NCBI GenBank assembly: GCA_934047225.1
Contig: CAKOHE010000025.1
Location: forward strand, 467,001 to 531,000
Length of the DNA stretch: 64,000 bases
Origin: Ypsolopha sequella
Taxonomy: Eukaryota; Arthropoda; Insecta; Lepidoptera; Ypsolophidae
Direction: 5' to 3'
Part shown: positions 53,516-64,000 of the stretch, piece by piece
Position numbering within the stretch: the first letter of the stretch is position 1
Layout: every line of letters starts with the position of its first letter
The notes under the pieces: model-generated
The model's input: the letters and a program-made list of their open reading frames with translations, nothing else
Databases searched by the model: none
Told to the model about the DNA's origin: nothing
Translations under genes and position numbers: made by a program

Positions 53516-54891
53516 CCAATTCGATGAAATGCTAGAATGTTCCGTTTTAACTATTTTATTTCAATATTTTGTAAAATTTTGATGTTGCCGTTTTTGCTCT
53601 GAGCCAGCTTTGAGCCAGCGCGGGAAATTTTACAACATTTGACGTTTAGAATTCCATACGGCCAAAGGGGATATTTTATATCGTGAAAAATATTAGCTTA
53701 CGCAGGAAAAAACATGTTGCTTAGATAACATGATGAGGAAAAATATTCTTGAAACGGTCAACTTTATTTGAAATTTTTACTGTCAGCATGAACTCCGACT
53801 ATGGAAGTTTTAATTTTATTTTTAAAGTATATCACTACAAAGTTTGTAGTTTGAATGGTCGAATTCATTAAACTTTTTATTTAATTGTACACCGACTGCT
53901 TTTACGTAAAAGACGACTTATTTTTTTTAAATAAAACACATATTGCTACTGTTGCTACTATAAAAGAAAAGAAAAAGAGTGCACACAAGTATAATAAGGC
54001 AAAGTTCTCAGTATTTGAGCATCGTTAATTAAAAGTAAGCTTAAGGCGGGTGTCCAACCGAGATAGGGTAATGGGGTCTACTTTTATAAAGGCTACCAGT
54101 TGGCGCCACTGGCACGTAAGGTATATGTCAAAGGTTTGTTAGGTTAGATTTACATAGAAGTTCGATTTTTTGTTTTGCTTATCCATATAATATTATTTTT
54201 TTTTCTTTCTTAAATGCGAATAAACAATGCCGCAATGATGTGCAGTTCCGTTATGTTCCAAAACGAAAGGAGGACTTAAGTTTTGTTTTAGTCCCTCTTT
54301 TCTTTAGCTCTAATCTTAATTCATTTACTTTCATTGCACCGTACCTTGAATAATAAACCTGAAACTATGAATTTATGTCGACTAATACACAAATAACTAA
54401 TAAAAAGCCATAGCTTTCGCCGTTTCGCGGGCATTTGACGTTTCTCTATACCTGTCGCCTCAGTGGCGCCACCTGACGTCGATTGTAGCCCTCATTTAAT
54501 GGATATCCTATTTACAGAGCGCATGTTGACCTTACATTGAATTCAGACCTAAAATAACACGGGAGCTACAAACTGATTTGCTCTTCTATTACAGTCCTAT
54601 TGAAATAAAGGAAATAAAAATTACGAATCACTTTTGCAAACGTTTATATATTGAAATAGGGTGATATAGCATACTTTATGATTTTATGACAATGTCAACA
54701 ATGTAAATAAATATTAAAATATTTTTGCAAATATAAAAAGGGTAGTAATAAAACGAGTGACTGTAAATTAAAATTTTAAGTTACAAAAATAATTAATTTG
54801 ACTAATTGTTTTAGAACAATCATGGAAACTAGCTTGCTACTTGCATACTATAAAGATTTTGATCTATGCAACTGAATTCCGTATCATGTAT
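53516..54891. other. Non-coding stretch
   Basis: AT-rich. A diverged inverted pair around GGCGCCACTG (about 54075-54130 and 54420-54500) hints at an old foldback element of about 430 bp. No gene seen. Confidence 0.3.
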
Positions 54892-55430
54892 AGTCAAAGT
54901 CAAAGTCAAAGCGTTTATTAAGTATATAGGAGCAGTTAAAGCACACTTATACACGTCAAAGTTACAATATTGAAATAAATCTTACGTACTAAAACACAAA
55001 AAAATAAAAAAATAAAAATTGAAAAATAACATTCAATAGAAATGTCATAACAATAAAATAAAATAAAATTAACCATAAATTCGAAAAACATAAATTGTTA
55101 AAATAGATAAAAATTTAATTCTTACAATTTTTGTTCAATTCTAGCCAATCATAAGTGGATCTTTGTCATCTAAATAGGCATCTACACTATAGTAGGACTT
55201 TTTCGTCAAGAGTAATTTTATACTGTTTTTAAAATGTTTCTCATTTTTTTCTTTAATGAGTTTCGGAACTTTATTATACATTTTAATGCTATTTACAACA
55301 AAGCTTTTACAAACTTTAGTCAATCTTCTGTGAGGCACAATCAATTTATTCCTATTTCTGGTCCAATAATTGTGAATGTCCTTGTGCTGAGTATATGCCT
55401 TGTGTTATAGACCTTAGTGCCTAAAATAAA
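54892..55430 (-). mobile_element. LINE-F: 3' fragment of a LINE
   Basis: The 3' end has a TTTGAC-repeat tail (plus GTCAAA units at 54892-54911). The only coding part is the C-terminus at 55141-55344, similar in layout to the end of LINE-D. Confidence 0.65.
55141..55344 (-). pseudogene. LINE-F ORF2 C-terminus
   Basis: The 67-aa frame has SFVVNSIKMYNKVPKLIKE and ends SYYSVDAYLDDKDPLMIG, the familiar tail of Jockey/CR1-type ORF2 proteins (compare FIMCIKIYNKLPEEFKN in LINE-D). Not functional. Confidence 0.65.
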
Positions 55431-55815
55431 ACAATAATTCATTATTAATATAAACCTGCAGTGGCTACCAAACCACCTACCTGTGTGGGATACAAAGGCG
55501 GTTAGGACTAATTGACACCAACACCTGAAATGGACGCTCTTTTTGACTTATACAAAAAGACAGCCGTTAGTATTATTATTATTTTTTAATTAGATTTAGC
55601 TTGCAAAATACATGATTGGGCAATGCTACAAACTTCAAACGGTAGCATTAGGAGAGGAGATTAAACACGATAAAGTCAGATTGGGTGGCGATTATATCAG
55701 CATCCTTATCAGTTAATTTTTCCAATAAGGCTTGTTGGATTCCTTATTACTTCATAGGAGAACAGAAAAGCAGAGAATAATGATTTGATTGGTCTCCTTA
55801 TTACTGTGACGTTAA

Positions 55816-55916
55816 GCCAACATCTATACCACGTTGAAAACACCGGTTCTCGTCCGATCACCGAAGTTAAGCAACGTCGGGCGTGGTCAGTACTTGGATG
55901 GGTGACCGCCTGGGAA
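55816..55916 (+). pseudogene. 5S rRNA-like sequence, 3'-truncated
   Basis: About 101 nt match the 5' five-sixths of an insect 5S rRNA: GCCAAC start, CACCGGTTCTCGTCCGATCA, GAAGTTAAGCAACGTCGGGC (box A region), GGATGGGTGACCGCCTGGGA (box C). The last ~18 nt that pair with the 5' end are replaced by AT-rich sequence. The internal RNA polymerase III promoter is intact. It may be a 5S pseudogene or the head of a 5S-derived SINE. Confidence 0.85.
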
Positions 55917-58900
55917 TTTATTTTACGTATTTTTATTTTTATAGAAGCTGTCAGCAGAAAGTATTTGGATGGTTGAAAAATAGACCTGTTGAAGATATTT
56001 TGTCCAGAAGTGCTTTGAAACTTTCAGAAAATTGCATTACCAAGCTATTCATATATCAACAACAACAGTTATTAGATACACAGTACAGATCTACTTTGTT
56101 CATATTTTTCTGATGTCTAAACAACGGTGTTTGTTTAGGAAATATTTAGTTACTTACAATTTGAGTTCTATTTCATTGTGCAACTTTGAGCCAGAGAGGC
56201 TATTTTATTTATTTCATTCAAAAAATTAAAATGTTTGAAATAATTTTGATCTTTGAACAAAGATACAAGTTGCTTATCTCTCAGTATAATAATAAGAGAG
56301 CATATATTTGAGTACTTATAGAACAGTTATCTCAGTTACTTATATTACTTAATGTACTAATCCCTCCTTAACCCTACTGCTCATACTGAACCCCGAATAA
56401 CAACCCACTTACAACCTACATAGTTCAAAGTTTGGTGCTTAATAGAAATGATTTTAACAGATATATGGCCAAAGTGTGATCGTCAGATTAGAACCTTACG
56501 TAGCGCCTTAAGTAGTAACCCAAATTATTTAAAAGTGATTCAGAGATGTTGATAGCAAACAAACCCCTATTAAAAGTCCCATGCTGTTGTAAATTATTAG
56601 TTATCTTTCACGTGCTAAGTAAATTGGACATAAAATAATTAAAACCAAATTCGTAGGTTTAGATAGTAAAATCAGAGAATATAAAGTATTGGTAATAATG
56701 TTCAGATTAGAAATTTCACTGTTTGTCAGTTAAGCCAATATATGAAAGTCATAGAGATAACACTTTGTAAACAAATCTAGATGTAAAATTCATTAATGTT
56801 ACAAATAATAAAAGGTGAATAAAATCTCTGTAGCAATTCTGCGCCAGTCAGCCTCTTAAGAGGCTATATGAATTTACTATATTAGACTATACCCGCTACT
56901 TTAGACGATACATCACATACAAATTTTGTTTGATTATGTTATGAATAAAATGCATTATTATTATTTTTTTTTAATAACCACTACCAATAATTGGGGATGG
57001 ATGAGATGAGGTATTTCTGAGTTTGAAATTTAATAATTTATTGATGATCAAAGCTGAATAGTATTCTAACAGCTGACCTTTATGTATGTTGTAAAACTTA
57101 TTACTCGATAGATACTTCTATACGAAAATTACTTATTTAGCTGGTAATCTTCAGATAAGTCCATAGGACAGTGAGTAAAATTCTCACATCTGTGATTATC
57201 TGGTCAATAAAATAGAGATTCAAAGAAAGCCATATTTGCAAACTCCTCAGAAGTACCTTCCCTTGGATGTGGAATACCCCCTTGACTTTTTTTAGTGTAT
57301 ACTTTTTTTTTGAATTCTAAATTTAGGATTTATTTTTAATTTTACGCGCCTATGTTGGTTCCCTGACTACACAGCTCTGGTAAAGAACCAACAAGAAATC
57401 CAGAGCGTCCCTATCTTTATAGTAACCAAAACTACAAATGACACAATTAATCCAACAGAATGATTTCAGATTTCTAACTTGTGTTTCTGTACCAAGTATA
57501 TTTTATTTGTTCTTATGACATTGGTAAGCTAAACTACCCCATTTCAGTGTATAGTTAGCTTGTGGCTGAATTTTGCCTGACAAAAGAACAAGTACATTCA
57601 TACAAATACACCAAATATTACTATTTATTTGAGTAATAAACATTGAAATCACTCGTGTTGCATCATGTCCCATTCAAAGATTCGGCCTCTTAACAAATCT
57701 ACTCAAATAGTGACTGGCAGTCTCAGTTAAAATTATCTTCTTATATACTGCTAGTAGTACTCAACTTAAAGATGCTAAGTCAATATGACAAAACTATCTA
57801 GTAAAAAACTTAGACTTTCATATTCAGCGTACAGTCATTCTGTTTACTATTCAATAGAGAATTTTTATCAAGCCAAAATTGTAAGTTGTTTCAGTAATAA
57901 ACTTCTCTAATACAATCGTTTTTGTTGTATTTAATGCAAGTCAGATAAGTACAAATTTCTACCAGGTCAAAATTTTATCCATTTTCTAAAAATCTCCAAG
58001 TTTCAATTATAAGTCTCAAATATACTAAAACTATTGAATACAAGAAATTAGGTTTTCAACCCTCATTTCATGTAAGAAAGTTTACTTTAAAAATCATTGA
58101 TTTTCTAGTAATATGAAACTACTGTGACTTTTATCCTTAACAGTTTTGCAGTTATTTATGTAGTCAATTTTATAACTACACTCAGTAGAATAATTTCAAT
58201 ATATTTTGAAAGAGAAATGAGAAATAGTACTAATAGAACTTTGTTTTTGTTCTAAAGATGTATTCATTTAATTCCATTGACGAAGAACAACTTTTACTAC
58301 CCATATTTGGTGTATAGTATCAGTTAAGGCTTTTCTTTTGCCAGACAAGAGAAAGCATTTATGCAAACAAATACATCATGTTATGTACTTCAAGTTTATT
58401 GAACATTTATAAGAATTGAAATTATTCTCTTGAATAAAGATTTCCCGAAACTATTTTCACGGTAATTAGTTTATTAGTTACTTACTCAATTGAGTAATAA
58501 AAGAAAATCCGAAACATTCTATATTTCATCTAGGTTCTACTCTGTATCAATGCAGTCATTTCGACAAGGGAGAATGTAAGTAATTACTGACTAAAAGGTT
58601 TGTCAGTCTGCTATACTTTATTTTGGATACTTATATACCAAACTATTTGATTTTACTTTATAACTTAATGTTTACTAAGAACTGACCTTAAAAAAGGGTT
58701 TGATAGGTACTACAGTTATGAACTTTTATGGTCTAAAATACATTTCATCAACCTGAATTCTAAATCTAGGCTTTCTATATTATTTAGGCATATTTTATGC
58801 CAAACTCAAGTCTCTTTATTTCTTGAAAGAAATACCTAAGTAAATACAATATTTTAAGAGATAATTGAGTGGTGAAAATTATGTTTCCTATCATTTCATA

Positions 58901-59389
58901 TTTATTGCCAATATTAAAGCCCTATGCCCTAGCATTCAAAATTAGTGTTCTGTGGCATATAAAAACCTCTTAGTAAACAATGAAACTATTTCAATATCAA
59001 AGCCCTATGTCCTTACATTCAAAATTGGAGTTCTTTGGACTTATAAAGCCCTCTCAGATAAGTAAACAATGAAACTATTTGTCAAACAAACTAGTCAACA
59101 ACAATCTATTCCTGAACCACTAACTCTAATTTTTCAGAGGTTCCTATCTACTTGAAACCTTGCAACCTATCATAATTGAATTTATTGACCTATTTTTCCT
59201 GAACAATGAAGAAAGTTACCTGAAACCTCCCACTATGCATAATTTCTCAAAAACCTATTAATGCTCTAACAATAGACTTGAATTTTAGAATTTACCTACC
59301 TAACATTTGGCCCTAAAATCAAATGTTCCTAGGCTTTTAAATGTGTGAATTTTCAAAGCTAGAGGTCCGTCACCTCACATTTACAATTA
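55917..59389. other. Long AT-rich stretch without a recognisable gene
   Basis: An ATT-rich tail after AATAAA at 56944-56970 suggests the end of an insertion. A roughly 78-bp direct repeat lies at about 58919-58995 and 58999-59075 (both include ACAATGAAACTATTT). No ORF over about 80 codons looks real. Confidence 0.4.
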
Positions 59390-60300
59390 AACGTGTGTGT
59401 GGTTATATATTGTGCTAGCAAACACCATACAACCCCTCAACTAATCGACAGAAAGAAGTGAGGCAAGTTGAAACCTCTCTGTGTGCCTAACACCCTAAAA
59501 CTTTGCCCTACTCAGACAGGGGGTGATACAGTAGGTTAAAAGGACGTCACCCCGCTGGCTGGGATAGCCTATATGATCATGTGTATATATAAATATATAG
59601 ATATGAGACCATGACCAGCTCAGTCAGATGACAAAGGACAGAACAAATCGCAGCCTCTTCACGGCTCGGACGCTTTGCCATAAACATCGCCTTTCATGGG
59701 GGATGTGTTTCCAGTATGTAAAACTGGCGCAAGGCCATCCCAGACGCTTGCTTCCCTCCAGAGGAGGTTAAAACTAGACTCTGTCGTTCACACCAGTAGG
59801 TGACCTGAATCTAGCCCAAAGCGACTTCCGCTCTGTAAGCTCCCTGCCTGACTCTTCAAGATATCCCAGCGACTAGCCCTATGCCATTGTTACCCTGGTA
59901 CATCTTCCCGTTTCCACGTCCGGCATTACTAAAAAGAGACCATACTCCCTTCCTCCCCATCAACCCCTGAATCGACCTATGCACTATTACATTATTTAGG
60001 TACGTACTTTTAATTTCGGAACTTGAAAAGACGATTATCGAACCCTTTACATAACGCGGAATCTAGCTCGTTCGCTCGTTCACCCTACACGAATTCAAAC
60101 GCGTGTGTCAATCGCCGAGTCGGAAAAGTCAAAAACTATTGACCATAACCGAATCTATTTACGAAAAAGGGCATTCCGCCACCTAAAAGCTAACGCGACG
60201 CGAAATGGTCCCGAGACCTAACGAACAGATAGATTGACACATTCCGTATTTTAATCGCAAATTCCGAAAACAAAATCACTATTAAAACAAACAAAAACTT
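59390..60300. promoter_or_regulatory. GC-richer segment with TATA/initiator-like elements
   Basis: TATATATAAA at 59584-59593 is followed by a TCAGT initiator at 59620-59624 (about 36 bp apart), then a transcript-like, more balanced region to about 59960. It could be an LTR or promoter of an unrecognised element. No ORF follows that I can support. Confidence 0.25.
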
Positions 60301-61069
60301 CCCCAAATAAACTCAAAAATGTACTACACTTTTAAGACTTCTTGCAGCACTTCCACTGACGACGGTGTAAAAATGAATGACCCCCCACCCTACATTTCAC
60401 CCATTTATATACTAAGTGTGATATCAGCGTTATCAGTGCTATCGGCGTCAACGGTGCTAACGGTGTTATGTGCGCTTTCGTGCAGAACGAACAAAAGTGA
60501 GACAACCAAACAAGAGTAATAGAGATGGCAACATAACAACAAAACATGGCAACAGCATATACTCGGCGTAAGCAGGACAGGACAAAAATATACAAGTAAG
60601 AGTGAAAGAGATAGACACATGGTGACAAGCCTAAGGCGTCATCTAGTCTACGTGGCAACAACTTGGCAGTTGCGTGACAACAACAGCTAATTTAGGGTTC
60701 ACGCATAATTGGAAACCATAATGTTTGAAATTGAAAGTTTATTCTTAATTCCTTCCATATTGGACCGATTGTTTGGGCCGGTGGTTGAGTTTACTGTATT
60801 TATCATTTAAAATCAGTTATTCTACGCGATCGATTTCAATTTGCTTTATTTATTTCAACGTGATTTATTTGATTACATACAACAATCTTCCTGCCCATTA
60901 TCATAACATTTATTTGTGAATTGAGACGTGAACAGATGAGGTACGATTTGTCACAGCGCTTTCCCCAAAATTTACGCAGATTAGCAAGCCTTAAACGAAG
61001 GAAATTTTCTCTCCCATCATTCACAAATACACGATAACAATGTTCACTCTGATAATAATTTATTATCAC
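60301..61069. other. Non-coding or unassigned stretch
   Basis: Small overlapping ORFs on both strands near 60319-60660 have no recognisable content. Nothing else found. Confidence 0.3.
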
Positions 61070-63120
61070 CTTTCTCCCAGACCGTTCACGTGTGGTGTGT
61101 GTTTATACCAAGTAGTTAATCAAAACTTAACCGATTGAGACTCCAAACCATGGCTTAATTGTTCACGAATAATCTGTCCGTCAAACAAGGAGATCTGAAA
61201 TTCCCAGAGAGATCGTTTGTGAGACGACCTTGTCCTAGTGACACCGCAAAGATTTTCTAGACAAATTCTATTTTTTCAATTTAAGTAGACCCACTTTGCG
61301 CCTCTTTCATAAACCAAGATCACTTTAATAGCTATCCATCCAGATACCCAAATGAGCAATTGTTCAGCTTGGAATCTCTCCCAGCATTAAATTCTAACCA
61401 ACTATTCGGAGAATGTATAGTGTTGCCGAAGATAGCATTAGCTGCGTGTAGAGTTAAACCTTTAAGTATCACAGTATATACTGTCCTTTAGTCTTTAAGA
61501 CTCTAACCTAACACCAATTCAACTTAAAAGTTTATGTGTAGTATAGAGTCTCCAGGATATGATGACAATAAATTTAAGTCCACACCTTCGAACTGTTGTC
61601 TTGTTAGGGCCCTTTTTTTTGTTGTCAACGTCATAGTCATATGTCAAAGTCGTTTCATTCCATTCCTTCCACCGACACACTCTGACTTCCTCATCCGCTC
61701 TTACAATTTCCCTAACAAGCCACCAGCCCTACAAATATGAACCTATTTAATTTTAATTACCTCCATTTAACATGACTATCTTTTGAATACCACCATTACC
61801 TTTTAATACCTCCTTAACCTTTTTAATACCACCTTTACCTTTTTAACACCACCTTTATGTACCTTTTAAAACTAACTTAAAATATAACTTATTTTAAATT
61901 TACTCAAAGCCCTTTTAAACGCCAAAATGCAAGCATTCGCTGATTGTCAATTACGCTTACACTCATGAGTGCATATCTACACAAAGTTAATTACGCAGAG
62001 TGCTAGACACATAAAGTGTCATATACGCCAATTATCAACATTGGCAAATATGCCCATTGCCCATTCACAATTACATAATGAATAAAAAATAAAATATAAC
62101 TTCTTTTAAATGTACGCAAAGTACTTTTAAACGCCAAAATGCAAGCATTCGCTAATTTTTAACTACGCTTATATTCATGAGTGCATATTTACACAAAGTT
62201 AATTACGCAGAGTGCTAGACACATAAAGTGTCATATACGACAATTGTCAACATTGGCAAATATGCCTATTCACAATTGCATAAAAAATAACCATATCTAA
62301 ATAAATTCGGTATTTATTATCATGTTCCTCCCAGAATGAATATGTGTGGTGTAATTTTTATACCAAACGTTTAATCAAAAATTAAATCAGTTGAAATTCT
62401 AATCTATAGGTTTATTAATTACAGATAAATATCCATCAAACAAGGAGAACTCAATCCTTCAAAGAAGTTAGTTGTGAATTAACTCTACCCTAGTGGTAAC
62501 ACAACAACCTTCTAGCCAAATTCTATTTTTTCAATTTGAACAATAGATGTGCCTTTGTGTCTCTTTCTTGAATCGAGATCACTTTAATAGCTCTCAAGAT
62601 AAGTACCCAAATAACTAATTCCCCAGTCTAGAATCTCTTCCAATGTTAAATTCTAATCAACCATTCGGAGAATGTATAGTTGCCGAGGAAATATGCATTA
62701 GCTGCGTGTGTAGTGAAACTATTTAGAATCGCAGTTTATACTGCTGATTTGTCAAGATGACTCTAACCTAACTCCTTTTCAACTAAATAGTTTGTTGTGT
62801 AGTGTAATGTCTCTAGGATAACACGACAATAAACATAAGTCCACATTCCCGAAACTGTTGTCTCGCTAGAGCCCTTTTCTTTGCCAAAGACAAAGTTAAT
62901 TGTCATGGTCGTATCTTTCTATCTCTTCCACCGACAACATACTTCCTTCCTCATTCTCTCTAACACTTTCTCTAACGAACCACCAGATCAACAAATATGG
63001 ACAAATCTAAATGATTTAAGTACCTCTTATTTAAAATATTATCTTTTAATACCTCTTAAGCTAATACCTTTTGAGCTAACTTATAAACTAACTTATAACA
63101 TAACTAACTACCACTAATTA
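61070..63120. repeat. Diverged 1.26-kb tandem duplication with an internal 217-bp repeat
   Basis: 61070-61740 aligns with about 62328-62996 (shared landmarks: GTCAAACAAGGAGA/ATCAAACAAGGAGA, AACCATTCGGAGAATGTATAG-like text, GACAATAAA...AAGTCCACA, CGAACTGTTGTC/GAAACTGTTGTC). Between them, 61881-62097 and 62098-62300 are two more similar copies of a separate unit (AACGCCAAAATGCAAGCATT, GAGTGCTAGACACATAAAGT). The short ORFs inside are not conserved as proteins. Confidence 0.75.
61785..61868. repeat. Minisatellite of a roughly 20-bp TTTTAATACCACC unit
   Basis: Four imperfect copies of a unit reading approximately CCTTTTTAATACCACCTTTA. Confidence 0.6.
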
Positions 63121-63880
63121 AAATAAAACCCAAATTAATTTCTATAATTTAATATATATTTTTTTTATTTCAATAAGACAACGAGAAATTGGAATAAACT
63201 GCTTTTAATAAACTTCCGAATATTTTTACATTTCATTTCTTAATAAATTAATTTATTAAAATACGATCTTGTACTTTTTTATTTTTATTTAATTTACTAT
63301 CAATTGACAAAGCATTTACACAGTCAACATATTAAAATTTCATAAATTTTTAATTTTCTTCTCTACTTCCCCCCAATCTTAAATTTTCTCTTCTCTACTT
63401 TCCCCCAATCTTACTTCCCTTTGTACTTAATAAGTAAGTTCTTCCTCATCTACCTGTAAAATATAAAACTTCATCAGTGGCGTACTGTCTACTTCCTTTT
63501 CCATTTGTCCTTAAATATTTCATTAAATAAAACAAGACTTTTTTGTAATTAAATAGATTTTATTTAATTCCTTAAAGTAAAATTCTAACTACCACTGAAA
63601 GTCATTAACAGTTTTTTTTTTTTCATTTAATTATCAAAAACTGTCTAATTTTTAATGACCGAAGGTATTATTTCCCTGCAAGTAAACAAAAATAGTAAAT
63701 ACTATAATTAATATTGACAACCCTACAAATTATAACCAGAAGATGCTAAATTATTTAAAATATTTTTAAGTTATTCTAGTTTTTACTAACAGTAGCAATG
63801 ATTGCTTTAAAATATCATTCTAATGAATTCAGTAGGTATCGTCAGGGAACCTGACTTTCATAGACTAAACCTTTAAATTT
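63121..63880. other. AT-rich stretch with simple repeats
   Basis: A pyrimidine-rich duplicated piece (CTTCTCTACTTCCCCCCAAT and CTTCTCTACTTTCCCCCAAT at about 63357-63410) and homopolymer runs. No gene. Confidence 0.4.
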
Positions 63881-63898
63881 CGCAACCGATTACTTCAA

Positions 63899-63930
63899 GC
63901 TATATAAACTAAAGTGTAGGTTGTTCAGTT
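63899..63930 (+). promoter_or_regulatory. Candidate RNA polymerase II core promoter
   Basis: TATATAAA starts at 63901 and an arthropod initiator TCAGT lies at 63925-63929, placing the initiator A 26 bp downstream. Any transcript would run off the right edge of the window. Confidence 0.35.
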
Positions 63931-64000
63931 ATACTTCGTTCACAAGATATATATAATTTAATTGGGCCCTCAGCTTCATAAAAGTATACCAGCACATAGG

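Noticed and set aside
53516..54891. Foldback element around the GGCGCC-containing inverted pair
   Set aside because: The arms are too diverged to define ends by eye; kept only as a note.
55785..55976. ORFs across the 5S-like segment
   Set aside because: The sequence is explained by 5S rRNA similarity, not coding.
60332..60661. 109-aa hydrophobic minus-strand ORF as a membrane protein
   Set aside because: Three overlapping short ORFs share the region, the composition is low-complexity, and no homology is recognised.

Overview
The window looks like repeat-rich nuclear DNA from a moth or butterfly. The evidence is the AT-rich background, intact BEL/Pao LTR retrotransposons, several LINE clades with short tandem-repeat tails, Helitron debris, and two interspersed repeats I associate with Lepidoptera (the 'GGCCAAGTGCGAGTCGG' repeat and the 'TAGCTGACCCGG' repeat). 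I see no intact, conventional host gene.

Left half (1-38558). The core is a long tandem array of DNA encoding nothing but C2H2 zinc fingers, lying in three blocks (4157-7000, 19299-23963, 30765-38558). Two finger types alternate, 87 bp (type A, CDTCDYRSARKISLQNH) and 84 bp (type B, CEACNYRFTCKDHLKIH), giving a 171-bp dimer and about 180 fingers by length. Between the blocks sit BEL/Pao elements, all on the minus strand. BEL-1 (7001-19298) has 402-bp LTRs, TSD ACTTG and a nested LINE. BEL-2 (23964-30759) has 267-bp LTRs that differ at one base, TSD TACAC and one intact 1768-aa gag-pol. The LTR and leader of a third element (BEL-0, ending at 4156) flank the array on the left and are interrupted by another LINE. 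Both complete insertions have net lengths divisible by three, so a single reading frame runs from 5676 to 38495, broken only by point nonsense mutations. A 4.2-4.8 kb stretch of the array is tandemly duplicated, and the second copy holds the empty target site of BEL-2.

BEL-1 has two unusual features. Its gag and pol lie in one frame separated by a single UGA followed by CUA, a known leaky-stop context. It is also full of the heptamer GAGCTGA/GGGCTGA (plus strand) in its LTRs, leader, gag and pol.

Right half (38559-64000). This is a graveyard of smaller elements: a candidate further BEL LTR at the array edge, an RTE-like LINE piece with a nested LINE tail and a 12-bp TSD, several 5'-truncated LINEs (one with a mutated catalytic YADD box), a Helitron fragment, a long-TIR element split by a LINE, three small inverted-repeat elements, a 5S rRNA-like pseudogene, and a 1.26-kb tandem duplication near 61-63 kb. 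A TATA box and TCAGT initiator pair near 63.9 kb may mark a promoter for something beyond the right edge. All repeat counts, divergences and identities were made by eye.
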